A stretch of 12,278 bases of DNA, from NCBI GenBank assembly GCA_964565935.1, contig CAZMGW010000040.1, positions 1 through 12,278 of the forward strand. Direction: 5' to 3'. The notes under the pieces were generated by a model that saw only the letters and a list, made by a program, of their open reading frames with translations, ran no database searches and was not told where the DNA came from. Both the position numbers and the translations under genes were made by a program. Of this stretch, positions 6,604 to 12,278 are shown piece by piece; the stretch's first letter is position 1; each line of letters starts with the position of its first letter. The stretch is from JBAXAM01 sp964565935. GTDB taxonomy: Bacteria > Pseudomonadota > Gammaproteobacteria > UBA9339.

Positions 6604-6721
6604 CGTAAAATGAATTTAGGCGCGACGCACAAGTTTTTCGCGCCCGGAGTTTACTTTTTACGTAAATGAGGAGCGCGAAAAACTTGTGCAACAATGCATA
6701 AATTAATTTTACGAAGGGTAT
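6596..6721. repeat. 126-nt near-palindrome covering the argS ribosome binding site
   Basis: Outer arms 6596-6618 and 6699-6721 pair at 21 of 23 positions. After 8 and 9 unpaired bases, inner arms 6627-6643 and 6673-6689 form a perfect 17-bp inverted repeat (GCACAAGTTTTTCGCGC). A 5-bp stem TTTAC/GTAAA (6650-6654/6662-6666) sits in the 29-nt centre. The right outer arm contains the argS Shine-Dalgarno sequence (GAAGGG, 6713-6718) and the first two bases of the ATG at 6720. It could be an argS leader that sequesters the ribosome binding site, or a small MITE-like insertion. No T run follows either arm and no target-site duplication is obvious. Confidence 0.75.
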
Positions 6722-8483
6722 GATGCAGCAACAAATTAAAAAACTTATTACAGAATCCATTTCTAAATTACAGCAGCAGAGCAAACTTGCTGATGATTTG
6801 CCTTTTGTGGTTAATGTCGATCCTACCAAAAGCAGCGAGCATGGCGATTTTTCGTCAAATATAGCGATGCTTTTGGCAAAAAATCTGCGTTTAAATCCAA
6901 TTGATCTTGCAAAAATTATTGCCGCCGAAATCCCCATAAGCAACATAATAAAAAATGTTGAAGTTGCCAAGCCGGGATTTATTAATTTTTATCTGACCGA
7001 CCAAGCCCATCATGAGATCATTAATGCCATAATAAATTCAAAAGATAAGTTTGCGTATAGAGATTTGGGCAAAGATAAAATGGTTATGGTGGAGTTTGTT
7101 TCGTCCAATCCAACCGGACCATTGCATGTCGGTCATGGTCGCGGAGCCGCATTTGGCGCGACAGTAGCTAATTTGCTAGAGACCATGGGGTTTAAAGTCC
7201 ACCGAGAATATTACGTTAATGATGCCGGTCGTCAGATTCATGTATTGGCTTTGAGTATTTGGCTGCGTTACTTGGAAATAGACCGCGAATTACCGCATTT
7301 TCCAGAAAGTGGTTATAGAGGCGGATACGTAATTGATATTTCGCGCAAACTTAAAGAAGAGCATGGAGAGTCTTTGCATCGGCCGCTTGAATTTTTATAC
7401 CAAGATTTGCCAGCTGATGCCAGTGACGGTGGGGATAAAGATTTTTATGTTGATACTATGGTTCAGCGTGTTCGATCATTGCTTGGCGAAAAAGATTATC
7501 AATTGATTATGCAAGCGGGTGTCGATGAGATTGTGTCTGATATCAAAGCTGATCTTGAGGAATTTGGCGTGGCATTTGATGAGTGGTTCCTCGAAAGCCA
7601 TTTGGTTAAAAATGGCGATGTACAAAAAGGTATTGAAAAATTAAAAGAGCATGGGTGTGTTTATACCAAAGATGAGGCCGTGTGGTTCCGCGCCACTGAT
7701 TTCGGTGATGAAAAAGATCGCGTTTTAGTTCGGGCAAATGGCCAAACTACCTATTTTGCCTCTGATGTGGGTTATCATCTTAATAAATACGAGCGTGGTT
7801 TTGATAAAATTATTGATGTTTTTGGGTCAGATCATCATGGATACGCCCCTCGTATTAATGCTTTTCTTAAAGCGATGGGACTCGATCTTAATAAGCTCGA
7901 AATTCTGCTAGTGCAATTTGCGATTCTTTACCGAGGCAAACAAAAAGCGCAAATGTCAACTCGCAGCGGGGAGTTTGTTACTTTGCGCCAGTTGCGGGAA
8001 GAAGTTGGTAACGATGCAACCCGCTTTTTCTACATCATGCGCAAAAATGATCAGCATTTAGATTTTGATCTGGATCTTGCAAAATCGCAATCCGCGGACA
8101 ACCCGGTTTATTATATTCAATATGCTCATGCTAGGATTTGCAGTGTTATGCGCCAGTTGGAAGAAAAGCAGTTGAGTTATGACAGCAAGAAAGCGTTAGT
8201 GACGTTGCATAGATTAGACACCTCTCATGAGAAAGCTATTTTGCGTCGTTTAGCGCGTTATTCAATTACGCTACAGGCGGCAGCTATGAATTATGAGCCG
8301 CATTTGCTTGCGCATTACTTGAGAGAGTTGGCCAATGATTTTCATGCCTATTATAATGCGCAGCAATTTTTGGTAGAAGATACCGAATTGCGTAATGCAA
8401 GGTTGTGTTTAATAAATGCAACAAAGCAGGTGTTGGTAAATGGGTTGGTTTTATTAGGGGTTTCGGCTCCTGAGATAATGTAA
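6720..8483 (+). CDS. argS: Arginine--tRNA ligase
   Basis: Class I aminoacyl-tRNA synthetase that charges tRNA-Arg, including the tRNA-Arg(CCG) of this window. At 587 residues it is close to E. coli (577). An N-terminal Add1 domain covers about 1-95 (EHGDFSSNIAM). The HIGH motif is HVGH at 136-139 within FVSSNPTGPLHVGHGRGAA. The KMSKS counterpart is the ArgRS form MSTRS at 412-416, followed by GEFVTLRQL. The anticodon-binding DALR domain is C-terminal (YIQYAHARI onward). Two ATGs stand in tandem at 6720 and 6723. GAAGGG ends at 6718, so the second ATG has the better (still short) spacing and may be the true start. The start lies in the arm of the long palindrome described separately. Confidence 0.97.
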   Translation: MMQQQIKKLITESISKLQQQSKLADDLPFVVNVDPTKSSEHGDFSSNIAMLLAKNLRLNPIDLAKIIAAEIPISNIIKNVEVAKPGFINFYLTDQAHHEIINAIINSKDKFAYRDLGKDKMVMVEFVSSNPTGPLHVGHGRGAAFGATVANLLETMGFKVHREYYVNDAGRQIHVLALSIWLRYLEIDRELPHFPESGYRGGYVIDISRKLKEEHGESLHRPLEFLYQDLPADASDGGDKDFYVDTMVQRVRSLLGEKDYQLIMQAGVDEIVSDIKADLEEFGVAFDEWFLESHLVKNGDVQKGIEKLKEHGCVYTKDEAVWFRATDFGDEKDRVLVRANGQTTYFASDVGYHLNKYERGFDKIIDVFGSDHHGYAPRINAFLKAMGLDLNKLEILLVQFAILYRGKQKAQMSTRSGEFVTLRQLREEVGNDATRFFYIMRKNDQHLDFDLDLAKSQSADNPVYYIQYAHARICSVMRQLEEKQLSYDSKKALVTLHRLDTSHEKAILRRLARYSITLQAAAMNYEPHLLAHYLRELANDFHAYYNAQQFLVEDTELRNARLCLINATKQVLVNGLVLLGVSAPEIM

Positions 8484-8505
8484 TAACAGGTAACAGGAAA
8501 AACAC

Positions 8506-9024
8506 ATGAACAAATACATGCGTAAATATTTTTGGTCTTTAGGCTCCGTGTTGGCTATTTTAGCGATAATATTTTTATTGCTGCCGTTTATAATGGGGTT
8601 TGTTGCAGAAAAAAAATGTCAGCAACTTACAGGCGCAATAAATTCAACTACGCCATTTCAGGCTAAAATTACTAATTATAGTCGTGGTTGGTTTTGTTCT
8701 CATGCAACTGTACAGATGTCTTTTGAGCAGCCGCAAATAGTAAATCAAGAGCTACGGCAGGTCATAGCTAATGTTAATATTACCCATGGTCCAATCATTA
8801 TCGATAAATCACAGGTCCAGGTTGCTATGGCAATTATCAAGGCAGCTTTTAATTTAAGTGAAGCACAAAATGTCTTGCTGCATAGGGATGCAGATGCTGG
8901 CCCGGTTGTAGTGGCAAAGATCAAAATAAAGTTAAATACTAAAACTGATATTGTGCTTGAGAGTTCCCCGTTGTCGTATCAAGATGCAGAAAATACTTTT
9001 CAGTGGCAGGGTATTAAAACATGA
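8506..9024 (+). CDS. Small membrane-anchored protein, DUF945 (YdgA)-like N-terminus
   Basis: 172 residues. One hydrophobic segment at about 9-32 follows a short basic N-terminus (MNKYMRKYF), predicting an inner-membrane anchor with the rest in the periplasm. The stretch ITNYSRGWFCSHATVQMSF resembles the conserved Y-x-R-G-x-F-x-S segment of DUF945 proteins such as E. coli YdgA. It is far shorter than that family (about 450-500 residues), so it may be a reduced or N-terminal-only relative. AGGAAA precedes the ATG. Its stop overlaps the next start by 4 bp (ATGA), implying translational coupling with the FtsN-like gene. The function is unknown; a cell-envelope role is inferred only from topology and neighbour. 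Confidence 0.72.
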   Translation: MNKYMRKYFWSLGSVLAILAIIFLLLPFIMGFVAEKKCQQLTGAINSTTPFQAKITNYSRGWFCSHATVQMSFEQPQIVNQELRQVIANVNITHGPIIIDKSQVQVAMAIIKAAFNLSEAQNVLLHRDADAGPVVVAKIKIKLNTKTDIVLESSPLSYQDAENTFQWQGIKT

Positions 9025-9527
9025 TGCGTGATTATGCTAAGCGTAGTGCGCCTCGGAAAAGAACCCCAAAAAAAACATCATATTTGGGGTTATGGTTTTT
9101 TGTTTTATTGTTGTTTGTGGTTTTAACGTTTGGTTTGGTTTATCTAGGCAAACAAAAACAGTATCTTCATTCTGTGTCATCTTCATCCCAAAAAGTCGTG
9201 GTCACTCCTAAGCAAGAAGTTGTAACAAAAAAAGCGATTGCGCCGAAATTTGATTTTTATACCATACAACCACTAACAAAAAATAAAAATTCTTTAGCGG
9301 AATACGAGTTGGCTGTTGCTGTAGCGAAAGACTATGCTGCGGCCGATCACTTAAAAGCCGAACTAGCGCTGCTAGGTTTTACCGCTGACATAATTCCAAT
9401 ACGCGTGAAAGGATCCCAGAAATATCAAGTAAACGTCGGTCCATATGACAACAAAGGCGTTGCAATGGCCGACCTAGAAAAGCTAAAACAAAACAAAATC
9501 AGCGGGAAGTTGAAGAAGGTGCGGTAG
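9021..9527 (+). CDS. ftsN: FtsN-like cell-division protein with SPOR domain
   Basis: Bitopic inner-membrane protein; SPOR domains bind denuded peptidoglycan at the division septum, and FtsN triggers septal synthesis. The N-terminal cytoplasmic tail begins MRDYAKRS, like the RDYVRRS start of E. coli FtsN, and is strongly basic. The membrane segment is at about 22-42. A short linker leads to FDFYTIQPL (77-85), and the SPOR domain covers about 94-166, ending in the KYQVNVGPYDN strand and a final helix. At 168 residues it is much shorter than E. coli FtsN (319), mainly through a short periplasmic linker. The argS-ftsN-hslV-hslU order is also known in Pseudomonas, which supports the name. A second ATG at 9024 is also possible. 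Confidence 0.85.
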   Translation: MMRDYAKRSAPRKRTPKKTSYLGLWFFVLLLFVVLTFGLVYLGKQKQYLHSVSSSSQKVVVTPKQEVVTKKAIAPKFDFYTIQPLTKNKNSLAEYELAVAVAKDYAAADHLKAELALLGFTADIIPIRVKGSQKYQVNVGPYDNKGVAMADLEKLKQNKISGKLKKVR

Positions 9528-9593
9528 AAAACCCGGTTGAATTTTTATTGCTCATTCACATCTTAAATTAATAATCAACACGAGGAACATCCC

Positions 9594-10130
9594 TTGGAAC
9601 AATTTCACGGTACGACAATTTTATCAGTGCGGCGTAAAAACAAAGTCGCAATCGGTGGCGATGGCCAGGTGTCAATGGGCAACACCATCGTTAAGAGTAA
9701 TGCGCGCAAAATTCGCCGCATTTATCATGATCAAATAATTGCTGGGTTTGCTGGCGCCACCGCTGATGCCTTCACTCTTTTTGAATTGTTTGAATCAAAG
9801 CTAGAAAAGCATCAAGGCAACTTAATGCGCGCCGCAGTTGAACTGGCCAAAGATTGGCGTACTGACAAAATCTTACGACGTCTTGAGGCGCTGCTTGCTG
9901 TATCCGATAAACACTCATCCTTAATTCTTTCTGGCAACGGTGATGTTATTGAACCTGAAGAGGGTATTATCGCTATTGGTTCCGGCGGCAATTATGCACT
10001 TGCGGCAGCAAAAGCGTTATTAATTAATACTGAATTAAGCGCACGAGAAATTGTAGAAAAAAGTCTACAAATTGCCTCAGGTATTTGTGTGTATACCAAT
10101 TCCAACTTTACGATTGACGAGATTAAATAG
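9594..10130 (+). CDS. hslV: ATP-dependent protease peptidase subunit HslV (ClpQ)
   Basis: Threonine peptidase of the HslVU protease, a double hexameric ring that degrades misfolded and regulatory proteins. At 178 residues it is full length (E. coli 176). The start is TTG at 9594: GAGGAA lies 6 bp upstream, and translation from there gives MEQFHG ahead of TTILSVRR, an N-terminus typical of many HslV proteins. Autocleavage after Gly6 would expose catalytic Thr7. Conserved blocks include GGDGQVSMGN, IAGFAGATADAFTLFELFE, AAVELAKDWRTDK, LSGNGDV and AIGSGGNYALAAAKALL. The stop is followed after one base by the hslU ATG, so the two are cotranscribed. Heat induction through RpoH is expected from the family, but no sigma32 promoter was recognised in the preceding 66 bp. 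Confidence 0.97.
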   Translation: MEQFHGTTILSVRRKNKVAIGGDGQVSMGNTIVKSNARKIRRIYHDQIIAGFAGATADAFTLFELFESKLEKHQGNLMRAAVELAKDWRTDKILRRLEALLAVSDKHSSLILSGNGDVIEPEEGIIAIGSGGNYALAAAKALLINTELSAREIVEKSLQIASGICVYTNSNFTIDEIK

Positions 10131-10131
10131 T

Positions 10132-11469
10132 ATGTTAAAAAACAGCAACTTAGTTTTTACGCCAGACGAAATTGTTCGCGAACTGGACAAACACATTATC
10201 GGCCAAAATGAAGCCAAACGTTCGGTGGCGATTGCTTTGCGCAATCGTTGGCGTCGTTCGCAGGTTAAAGACGATCTGAGACCGGAAATCAAACCAAAAA
10301 ATATCTTGCTTATCGGTCCTACAGGCGTTGGTAAAACTGAAATTGCGCTTGCCAATGCTCCATTTGTAAAAGTTGAAGCAACCAAGTTTACTGAAGTTGG
10401 GTATGTTGGCCGCGATGTGGAGTCAATTATTCGCGATCTAGTTGAGGTTGCGGTCAAAAAAACTCGTGAAGCAGAAATGGCCAAAGTTAAAGATCGGGCG
10501 CAGAATGCGGCAATTGAGCGGATTTTAGATGCACTGCTTCCTTCACCAAAAAACAAAAACGCATCTAGCCAGGAAAACAGCCAGGAATCTGAATCGGTTA
10601 CCCGCAAATTATTTCGCGAGAAATTGCTTGCAGGCGAACTTGATGACAAAACCATTGAAGTAGAAATGGCGACACAGGTTGTTGGTGTTGAGATCATGGC
10701 GCCTCCTGGGATGGAGGAAATGACAGGGCAGCTACAAAATATGTTGTCCAGCTTGGCTGGTGGGCGTACCAAAAAGCGCAAAGTAAAAATTAAAAATGCG
10801 TTCAAACAGATTTGTGATGAAGAGGCGGCTTCGATGATTAATGAAGAAGAAAATCGTCAAAGTGCCTGCGAAAAAGTGGAACAACACGGAATCGTATTTA
10901 TTGATGAGATTGATAAAATTACCCAGCGTGCCAATATGGGGGGCGCTGATATTTCGCGCGAAGGAGTGCAGCGCGATTTATTGCCATTGGTTGAAGGCAC
11001 GACAGTCTTCACTAAATACGGCATGATAAAAACCGACCATATCTTATTTATTGCATCGGGAGCTTTTCATTTGTCAAAACCGTCTGATTTGATTCCGGAG
11101 TTGCAGGGGCGCTTCCCTATTCGCGTCGAGTTAAATGCCCTGCGCGCTGAAGATTTTGTGAAAATTTTGACTGAGCCCAAAGCTTCTTTGGTAGAGCAAT
11201 ATATCGCCTTGATGGAAACCGAAGGGGTGAAATTAAAATTCACTAATGATTGTATCAAGCGCGTCGCTGAGATCGCTTTCCAGGTAAATGAAAGCACGGA
11301 AAATATCGGGGCGCGACGTTTGTATACGATCATGGAGCGTTTGCTTGAAGAGATCTCTTATACCGCACCAACAAAAAAAGGTAAAACGATAAATATTGAT
11401 GCTAAATATGTAAATAAACAACTCGCCAAATTGTTACAAAACGAGGATTTGACTAGGTATATTTTATAA
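10132..11469 (+). CDS. hslU: ATP-dependent unfoldase HslU (ClpY), five residues missing after Walker A
   Basis: AAA+ unfoldase partner of HslV. From ATG 10132 (MLKNSNLVFTPDEIV) it has 445 residues, near E. coli's 443. Walker A is GPTGVGKT at 62-69, the pore loop GYVG at 90-93, the I domain about 105-245, and Walker B VFIDEID has Asp258 and Glu259. The arginine finger sits in LQGRFPIRVEL, sensor 2 is GARR at 393-396, and the C-terminal tail EDLTRYIL docks into HslV. Against E. coli GKTEIARRLAKLANAPF it reads GKTEIALANAPF, an in-frame loss of five residues from the helix following the P loop. All other motifs are intact, so the protein is under constraint, but ATPase function may be altered. 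The frame extends upstream to 10072, but inside hslV, and lacks homology there. Confidence 0.95.
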   Translation: MLKNSNLVFTPDEIVRELDKHIIGQNEAKRSVAIALRNRWRRSQVKDDLRPEIKPKNILLIGPTGVGKTEIALANAPFVKVEATKFTEVGYVGRDVESIIRDLVEVAVKKTREAEMAKVKDRAQNAAIERILDALLPSPKNKNASSQENSQESESVTRKLFREKLLAGELDDKTIEVEMATQVVGVEIMAPPGMEEMTGQLQNMLSSLAGGRTKKRKVKIKNAFKQICDEEAASMINEEENRQSACEKVEQHGIVFIDEIDKITQRANMGGADISREGVQRDLLPLVEGTTVFTKYGMIKTDHILFIASGAFHLSKPSDLIPELQGRFPIRVELNALRAEDFVKILTEPKASLVEQYIALMETEGVKLKFTNDCIKRVAEIAFQVNESTENIGARRLYTIMERLLEEISYTAPTKKGKTINIDAKYVNKQLAKLLQNEDLTRYIL

Positions 11470-11520
11470 TATTAGGTGTGTTTGATGTTGTTGTTATAAT
11501 ATCTGGCCATGATATTATAA
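11464..11520. promoter_or_regulatory. Dyad and repeated TTATAATAT sites upstream of the WH2 gene
   Basis: TTATAATATC (11494-11503) and GATATTATAA (11511-11520) form a perfect 10-bp inverted repeat around TGGCCAT. A third copy of TTATAATAT lies at 11464-11472 across the hslU stop, in direct orientation and exactly 30 bp from the second. The three copies could be binding sites for a regulator of the downstream gene. Because the region is AT-rich, part of the similarity may be chance. The dyad lacks a following T run, so it is a poor terminator candidate. Confidence 0.45.
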
Positions 11521-11521
11521 T
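11491..11521 (+). promoter_or_regulatory. Possible promoter of the WH2 gene
   Basis: A perfect -10 hexamer TATAAT (11516-11521) overlaps the right arm of the dyad. The best -35 is TTGTTA (11491-11496), with an over-long 19-bp spacer; at 17 or 18 bp no good -35 exists. A weak -35 and a dyad over the -10 would fit a regulated promoter. Transcription would begin near 11528. Confidence 0.3.
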
Positions 11522-11571
11522 ACTATGTTTTATTGGGTATAGTACTTTAAGATAAACCAGGAGGAGATTTT

Positions 11572-12126
11572 ATGGGAACAGAAACAAAACCAAAACCGGG
11601 AAAATTAAATCCAGATTTAGTAGCAAACATAGGAAAAGTTTTTACTGGGGGACGACCTCTGGCTAATCCAGTAAAAAAACCGGCGCCAATAATAACAGAA
11701 GCGTCACCGAAGCAATCAGTAACGGCAGGAACAACACCACCACCACCAAGCATGTCTGCACTCTTTGCTGATATTAACAAGCTAAAAAAAGATAAAGAAG
11801 GATCTGTGGAAGGGCCAAAACCGCCGCTACCATTTCTTGCTGATATTGGCAAAGCAGGGAAGCTAAAAAAAGTAGAGGGGCCTCCTGAAGAAATCAAAGA
11901 ATACGTAGGATCAGTTGCCCCAAAGCAAGCTACTGAAGGAGGGGCACCGAAAAATTTTAAGCCACAATCAGCCATAGGGTCAATTGCCTCGCAAATTGGC
12001 GGAGTGAAGTTGAGAAAATCACCACCACCATCACCTAAGGAATCAGCACAATCTACAGAAGCGCCATGGGCCAGAGAGGCGCGGGAGAGAAGGGAGAAAA
12101 GGGCTGCCGCCACAATGAAAAAGTAA
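11572..12126 (+). CDS. Proline-rich protein with WH2-like actin-binding motifs, candidate effector
   Basis: 184 residues with no membrane segment or signal peptide, and rich in Pro, Lys, Gly and Ala. AGGAGGAG sits 7 bp before the ATG, the strongest ribosome binding site in the window. A proline run (TTPPPP, 54-59) precedes MSALFADINKLKK (61-73). LPFLADIGKAGKLKKVEGPP (86-105) closely fits the eukaryotic WH2 pattern LLxDIxxGxxLKKV. AIGSIASQIGGVKLRKSPPP (134-153) is a looser third copy, and LVANIGKVFTGGRPL (16-30) may be a decayed fourth. The C-terminus is charged (WAREARERREKR). WH2 domains bind G-actin, and tandem WH2 domains after proline-rich stretches occur in bacterial actin nucleators such as VopL/VopF, Sca2 and RickA. 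The inferred role is a secreted host-actin effector. It may be its own transcription unit after hslU. A-ending codons (GGA, ACA, CCA, GAA) are more frequent than in its neighbours, which hints at separate origin. Confidence 0.82.
   Translation: MGTETKPKPGKLNPDLVANIGKVFTGGRPLANPVKKPAPIITEASPKQSVTAGTTPPPPSMSALFADINKLKKDKEGSVEGPKPPLPFLADIGKAGKLKKVEGPPEEIKEYVGSVAPKQATEGGAPKNFKPQSAIGSIASQIGGVKLRKSPPPSPKESAQSTEAPWAREARERREKRAAATMKK
11752..12024 (+). repeat. WH2-like repeats inside the terminal gene
   Basis: Units encode residues 61-73 (11752-11790), about 86-105 (11827-11886) and about 134-151 (11971-12024). Units 1 and 2 share identical DNA blocks: TTGCTGATATT at 11765-11775 and 11837-11847, and AAGCTAAAAAAAG at 11779-11791 and 11860-11872. 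Unit 1 is nine bases shorter between these blocks, which removes three residues (AGK) between the helix and LKK. This suggests a fairly recent duplication with a three-codon loss in unit 1. Unit 3 has diverged further. Confidence 0.7.
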
Positions 12127-12192
12127 CTCCGTAGTAGCTATAACTGCGGGAGCAGCGGGCGCGCGTTTTTGCGAGCAGAATGTTTCGTAACC

Positions 12193-12221
12193 TTGACAAT
12201 AGCTGTTTAAATAGACAGAAT
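12193..12221 (+). promoter_or_regulatory. Promoter-like sequence reading out of the window
   Basis: A perfect TTGACA (12193-12198) is followed after 17 bp by CAGAAT (12216-12221, 4/6). It would drive a gene to the right of the window. It overlaps the hairpin at 12199-12245, which would then lie partly in the transcript leader. Confidence 0.4.
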
Positions 12222-12245
12222 TGAGCGTTTTTTAAACACGGCTAT
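12199..12245. repeat. Imperfect inverted repeat downstream of the WH2 gene
   Basis: ATAGC-TGTTTAAA (12199-12211) pairs with TTTAAACA-CG-GCTAT (12231-12245), giving 13 bp with a 2-nt bulge around a 19-nt loop. It could be an operator or a leader hairpin for the next gene. No T run follows the right arm, so a terminator is unlikely. Confidence 0.45.
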
Positions 12246-12257
12246 GTAGCTGGTAGC

Positions 12258-12275
12258 CGCGGGCTTTAGCCCGCG
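12258..12275. repeat. REP-like GC-rich palindrome at the right edge
   Basis: CGCGGGC-TTTA-GCCCGCG is a perfect 7-bp stem with a 4-base loop, in an AT-rich setting. As I recall, GCGGGCTTTAGCCCGC-type palindromes are frequent dispersed intergenic repeats in bacteria, often linked to REP-associated (RAYT) transposases. The repeat may continue beyond the window. It could also end transcription, but only GTGG of the following sequence is visible. Confidence 0.5.
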
Positions 12276-12278
12276 TGG

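Noticed and set aside
6627..6689. The 17-bp inverted repeat as a simple bidirectional terminator
   Set aside because: No T run follows the stem on either strand, and a second set of outer arms extends to the argS start codon.
6494..6970. 158-aa minus-strand frame across the glmS-argS junction
   Set aside because: It overlaps two conserved genes and the palindrome, and resembles no known protein.
10072..10131. Upstream extension of hslU inside hslV
   Set aside because: The 20 extra residues have no HslU homology; ATG at 10132 gives the family N-terminus.
11547..12113. 188-aa frame antisense to the WH2 gene
   Set aside because: It has no recognisable domain or ribosome binding site. The plus-strand frame has a strong Shine-Dalgarno sequence and meaningful motifs.
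12100..12126. Arp2/3-activating CA (acidic) tail in the WH2 protein
   Set aside because: The C-terminus is basic (RERREKRAAATMKK) and lacks the acidic stretch with tryptophan.

Overview
The window comes from an AT-rich gammaproteobacterium. RpoH, Rho, TrxA, GlmS, ArgS, HslV and HslU all read as gammaproteobacterial orthologues, and the orders trxA-rho and argS-(small membrane gene)-ftsN-hslV-hslU are known from that class. The last gene encodes a proline-rich protein with WH2-like (actin monomer-binding) motifs. That points to a host-associated lineage, perhaps near Legionellales/Coxiellaceae, but the placement is inference.

Layout. Positions 2-1069 hold the 3' part of a tyrosine-recombinase integrase that runs off the left edge, so a mobile element probably lies to the left. 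A tRNA-Arg(CCG) gene follows at 1154-1230. rpoH (1240-2118, minus strand) converges on it. The rpoH upstream region carries a near-perfect CIRCE element (the HrcA operator) and faces a divergent YggU-family gene. Next come trxA with a probable terminator, then rho behind a strong sigma70-type promoter and a 74-nt leader containing no G. glmS is followed by a 126-nt near-palindrome whose right arm contains the argS Shine-Dalgarno sequence and start codon. argS, a small DUF945-like membrane protein, a short FtsN-like SPOR protein, hslV and hslU follow on the plus strand. HslU lacks five residues just after its Walker A motif. The window closes with the 184-aa WH2-motif gene, which has an excellent ribosome binding site and an upstream dyad, then a promoter-like sequence, a hairpin and a REP-like palindrome.

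How it fits together. Most of the window is core physiology: heat shock control (rpoH) and a heat-shock protease (hslVU), redox (trxA), transcription termination (rho), amino-sugar synthesis (glmS), translation (argS, tRNA-Arg) and division (ftsN-like). The unusual parts are regulatory (CIRCE on rpoH, G-free rho leader, argS leader palindrome) and the terminal gene, a candidate secreted actin-binding effector beside an otherwise conserved hslVU locus.
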